A DNA stretch of 64,000 nt from Neodontobutis hainanensis (taxonomy: Eukaryota > Chordata > Actinopteri > Gobiiformes > Odontobutidae): contig JALDNG010000395.1 in assembly GCA_024349245.1 (NCBI GenBank), positions 1 to 64,000 of the forward strand, given 5' to 3'. Positions 62,637-64,000 of the stretch are shown here, one piece after another (the stretch's first letter is position 1; each line of letters starts with the position of its first letter). A model generated the notes under the pieces. It did not search any database. It worked only from the letters and a program-made list of their open reading frames with translations, and was not told where the DNA came from. Both the position numbers and the translations under genes were made by a program.

Positions 62637-63817
62637 TATTTTACGCGCAGTCGTAGAAACGATGTAGAGTATTTTAACGTGATTTATTTTATTTTGCGAA
62701 AAATCTACTAAAATACTTCGTATTTTTATAATAATCTTTTTAACTTAGATTTTTTCATAATATACAATTAAAAGGGAGCTGAGTTATTCAGAGTGAGATG
62801 CGCCATATTTTCTTCATAATCTCAATTTGTATCATACCAAACCTTTTGCATTTGTGCCAAAATTCTACATATCTACTTCGAGAAATGATTTCATTTACCT
62901 TAAGCATCAAACTATGTCTTTATTGCAACTTCTTTTTTTAAATCATGATTTAAAGACTCAATTTCATCATTAATAGAAATAGTTTAGCTGTATGTAAAAA
63001 ATAAAAAATTCGAAACTTTGAATCTCAATAAAAGAGGTCACTTTTGAAGCTATTTGAAGGATAAATCTTCATGAACCGTCAAAGATACCTGCAATCAAAA
63101 ATAGCATTAATGTATAAAAATTGCTAAACATCATTTTTTATATTTCAGTGTGAGGTTAAGCAGAGTTTCAAAACTGAATTTCCATTTTTTTGCGCACTGG
63201 AAATACTCTTTAAGTTCAAATAATGCTTAACCTGGATGAAGGGAATATTTTCATAAACTTGTGGTAATTCATATATCCAAAGTAACACGGTACGATAAAT
63301 TAAAATCTTGAAGGTTTAGTTGGAGTAAAATTTACAAGAAAAACTACCAAATCAAGTATTCCGTAAATACATTTATTATATAAATTTCGAAAATGATAAT
63401 CACCTGACGCACATGCGATTAATTATGACTACTGACGGTGCGAGACCTTTAAATTAGCTTAAACTACAAAAATTATACTCTTTGCCATCCTCTATGAACT
63501 GCAGCTGAGTACTATGAATACTAGTAAATGGGTTAGTGTTGGTGTAAAAAGAAGAAGAATAAATAATACATTTTTTAAAAATTAAATATATTTGTGTCCT
63601 GAAAAAGTATTAACTTTCTTTTCAATGACTGTAAGATTTAAATCCAGGATGAATGGTGATAAATTTTAATAACGTATCAATAAAACTTACTTCACATCTT
63701 TTAAAGAGCGTACAAAAATCGTCACGTGACAACGCCAACCCACAATAGCCGCTTATATCTGCTATATCCGATTCTTACAGTAAAATCTAGGTAAAAATAT
63801 TATCAAAATCGTTGAAA
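62637..63817. other. Divergent intergenic region
   Basis: It separates TRMT61A (minus) from the plus-strand gene starting at 63818, so it should hold both promoters. AT-rich, with no features recognised. Confidence 0.55.
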
Positions 63818-64000
63818 ATGGAAATTCATAAAAATTTTAAAACTGTTATTTTAATATTTTTTCATTTTTGTTTTTCCAGACAGCATTCGTTTATGCAAGG
63901 GTGTTACATGTCATGACCAAGATACCAAATATACCTTCACAGAGACAAATAGCATTGAAAATGATCAGCCAAATTAAAAAATTACAGAATAGAAAGAAAC
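63818..64000 (+). CDS. 5' end of an unrecognised gene running off the window
   Basis: ATG 63818 opens MEIHKNFKT. A 35-nt intron (63845-63879, GT-AG with a pyrimidine-rich TTTTTCCAG end) follows. The frame then continues open to the window edge: TAFVYARVLHVMTKIPNIP and SQRQIALKMISQIKKLQNRK. The visible part is basic and helical in character. No family is recognised from about 50 residues, and the 3' end is missing. Confidence 0.5.

Noticed and set aside
1..64000. CRISPR arrays, bacterial-type operons, ribosome binding sites or rRNA
   Set aside because: No regularly spaced repeats, no Shine-Dalgarno-linked gene strings and no rRNA sequence were seen; the genes are spliced and eukaryotic.

Overview
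The window is AT-rich eukaryotic DNA. Most of its real genes are cut into many short exons by introns of about 21-26 nucleotides, so ordinary ORF finding sees only fragments. I re-spliced four genes by eye on both strands and recognise them from conserved protein motifs: TAF5 (minus, about 8.7-11.0 kb), POLR1C (plus, 13.8-17.9 kb), ATG3 (minus, 58.7-59.8 kb) and TRMT61A (minus, 61.6-62.6 kb). Their stops are TGA, TAG, TAA and TAA, which points to the standard genetic code. This argues against ciliates. Animal-type nuclear genes with ~22-nt introns, a BED-finger hAT transposon and very low gene density best fit a dicyemid mesozoan, an animal parasite group known for very small introns. That placement is inference.

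Layout: 0-7.7 kb holds a small spliced gene of unknown product and several unresolved coding-like islands. 8.7-11.0 kb is TAF5. 11-13.8 kb is AT-rich spacer. 13.8-17.9 kb is POLR1C, with ten tiny introns and one of 2.94 kb. 18.1-23 kb has small unrecognised coding islands. 23-37.9 kb is mostly an AT desert with one open stretch near 30.3 kb and a tiny spliced gene near 36.1 kb. 37.9-40.07 kb is a decayed but complete hAT element with perfect 15-bp inverted ends. A second hAT scrap lies near 42.0 kb. 43.9-50.5 kb has a few unrecognised islands. 54.5 kb carries a fragment like a Merlin/IS1595-type transposase. 56.3-62.6 kb is the gene-rich end, with three minus-strand genes in a row (an unrecognised multi-exon gene, ATG3, TRMT61A). 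A plus-strand gene begins at 63.8 kb and runs off the window.

The recognised genes are housekeeping: basal transcription (TAF5), Pol I/III assembly (POLR1C), autophagy lipid conjugation (ATG3) and tRNA m1A58 methylation (TRMT61A). They share no pathway and I see no operon logic. The most unusual things are the intron population itself, the single giant intron in POLR1C, an apparent GT-TG 22-nt intron in ATG3 and an apparent one-base frame break in POLR1C. Several short genes are proposed only because removing a 22-26-nt GT-AG stretch joins two open frames; these carry modest confidence.
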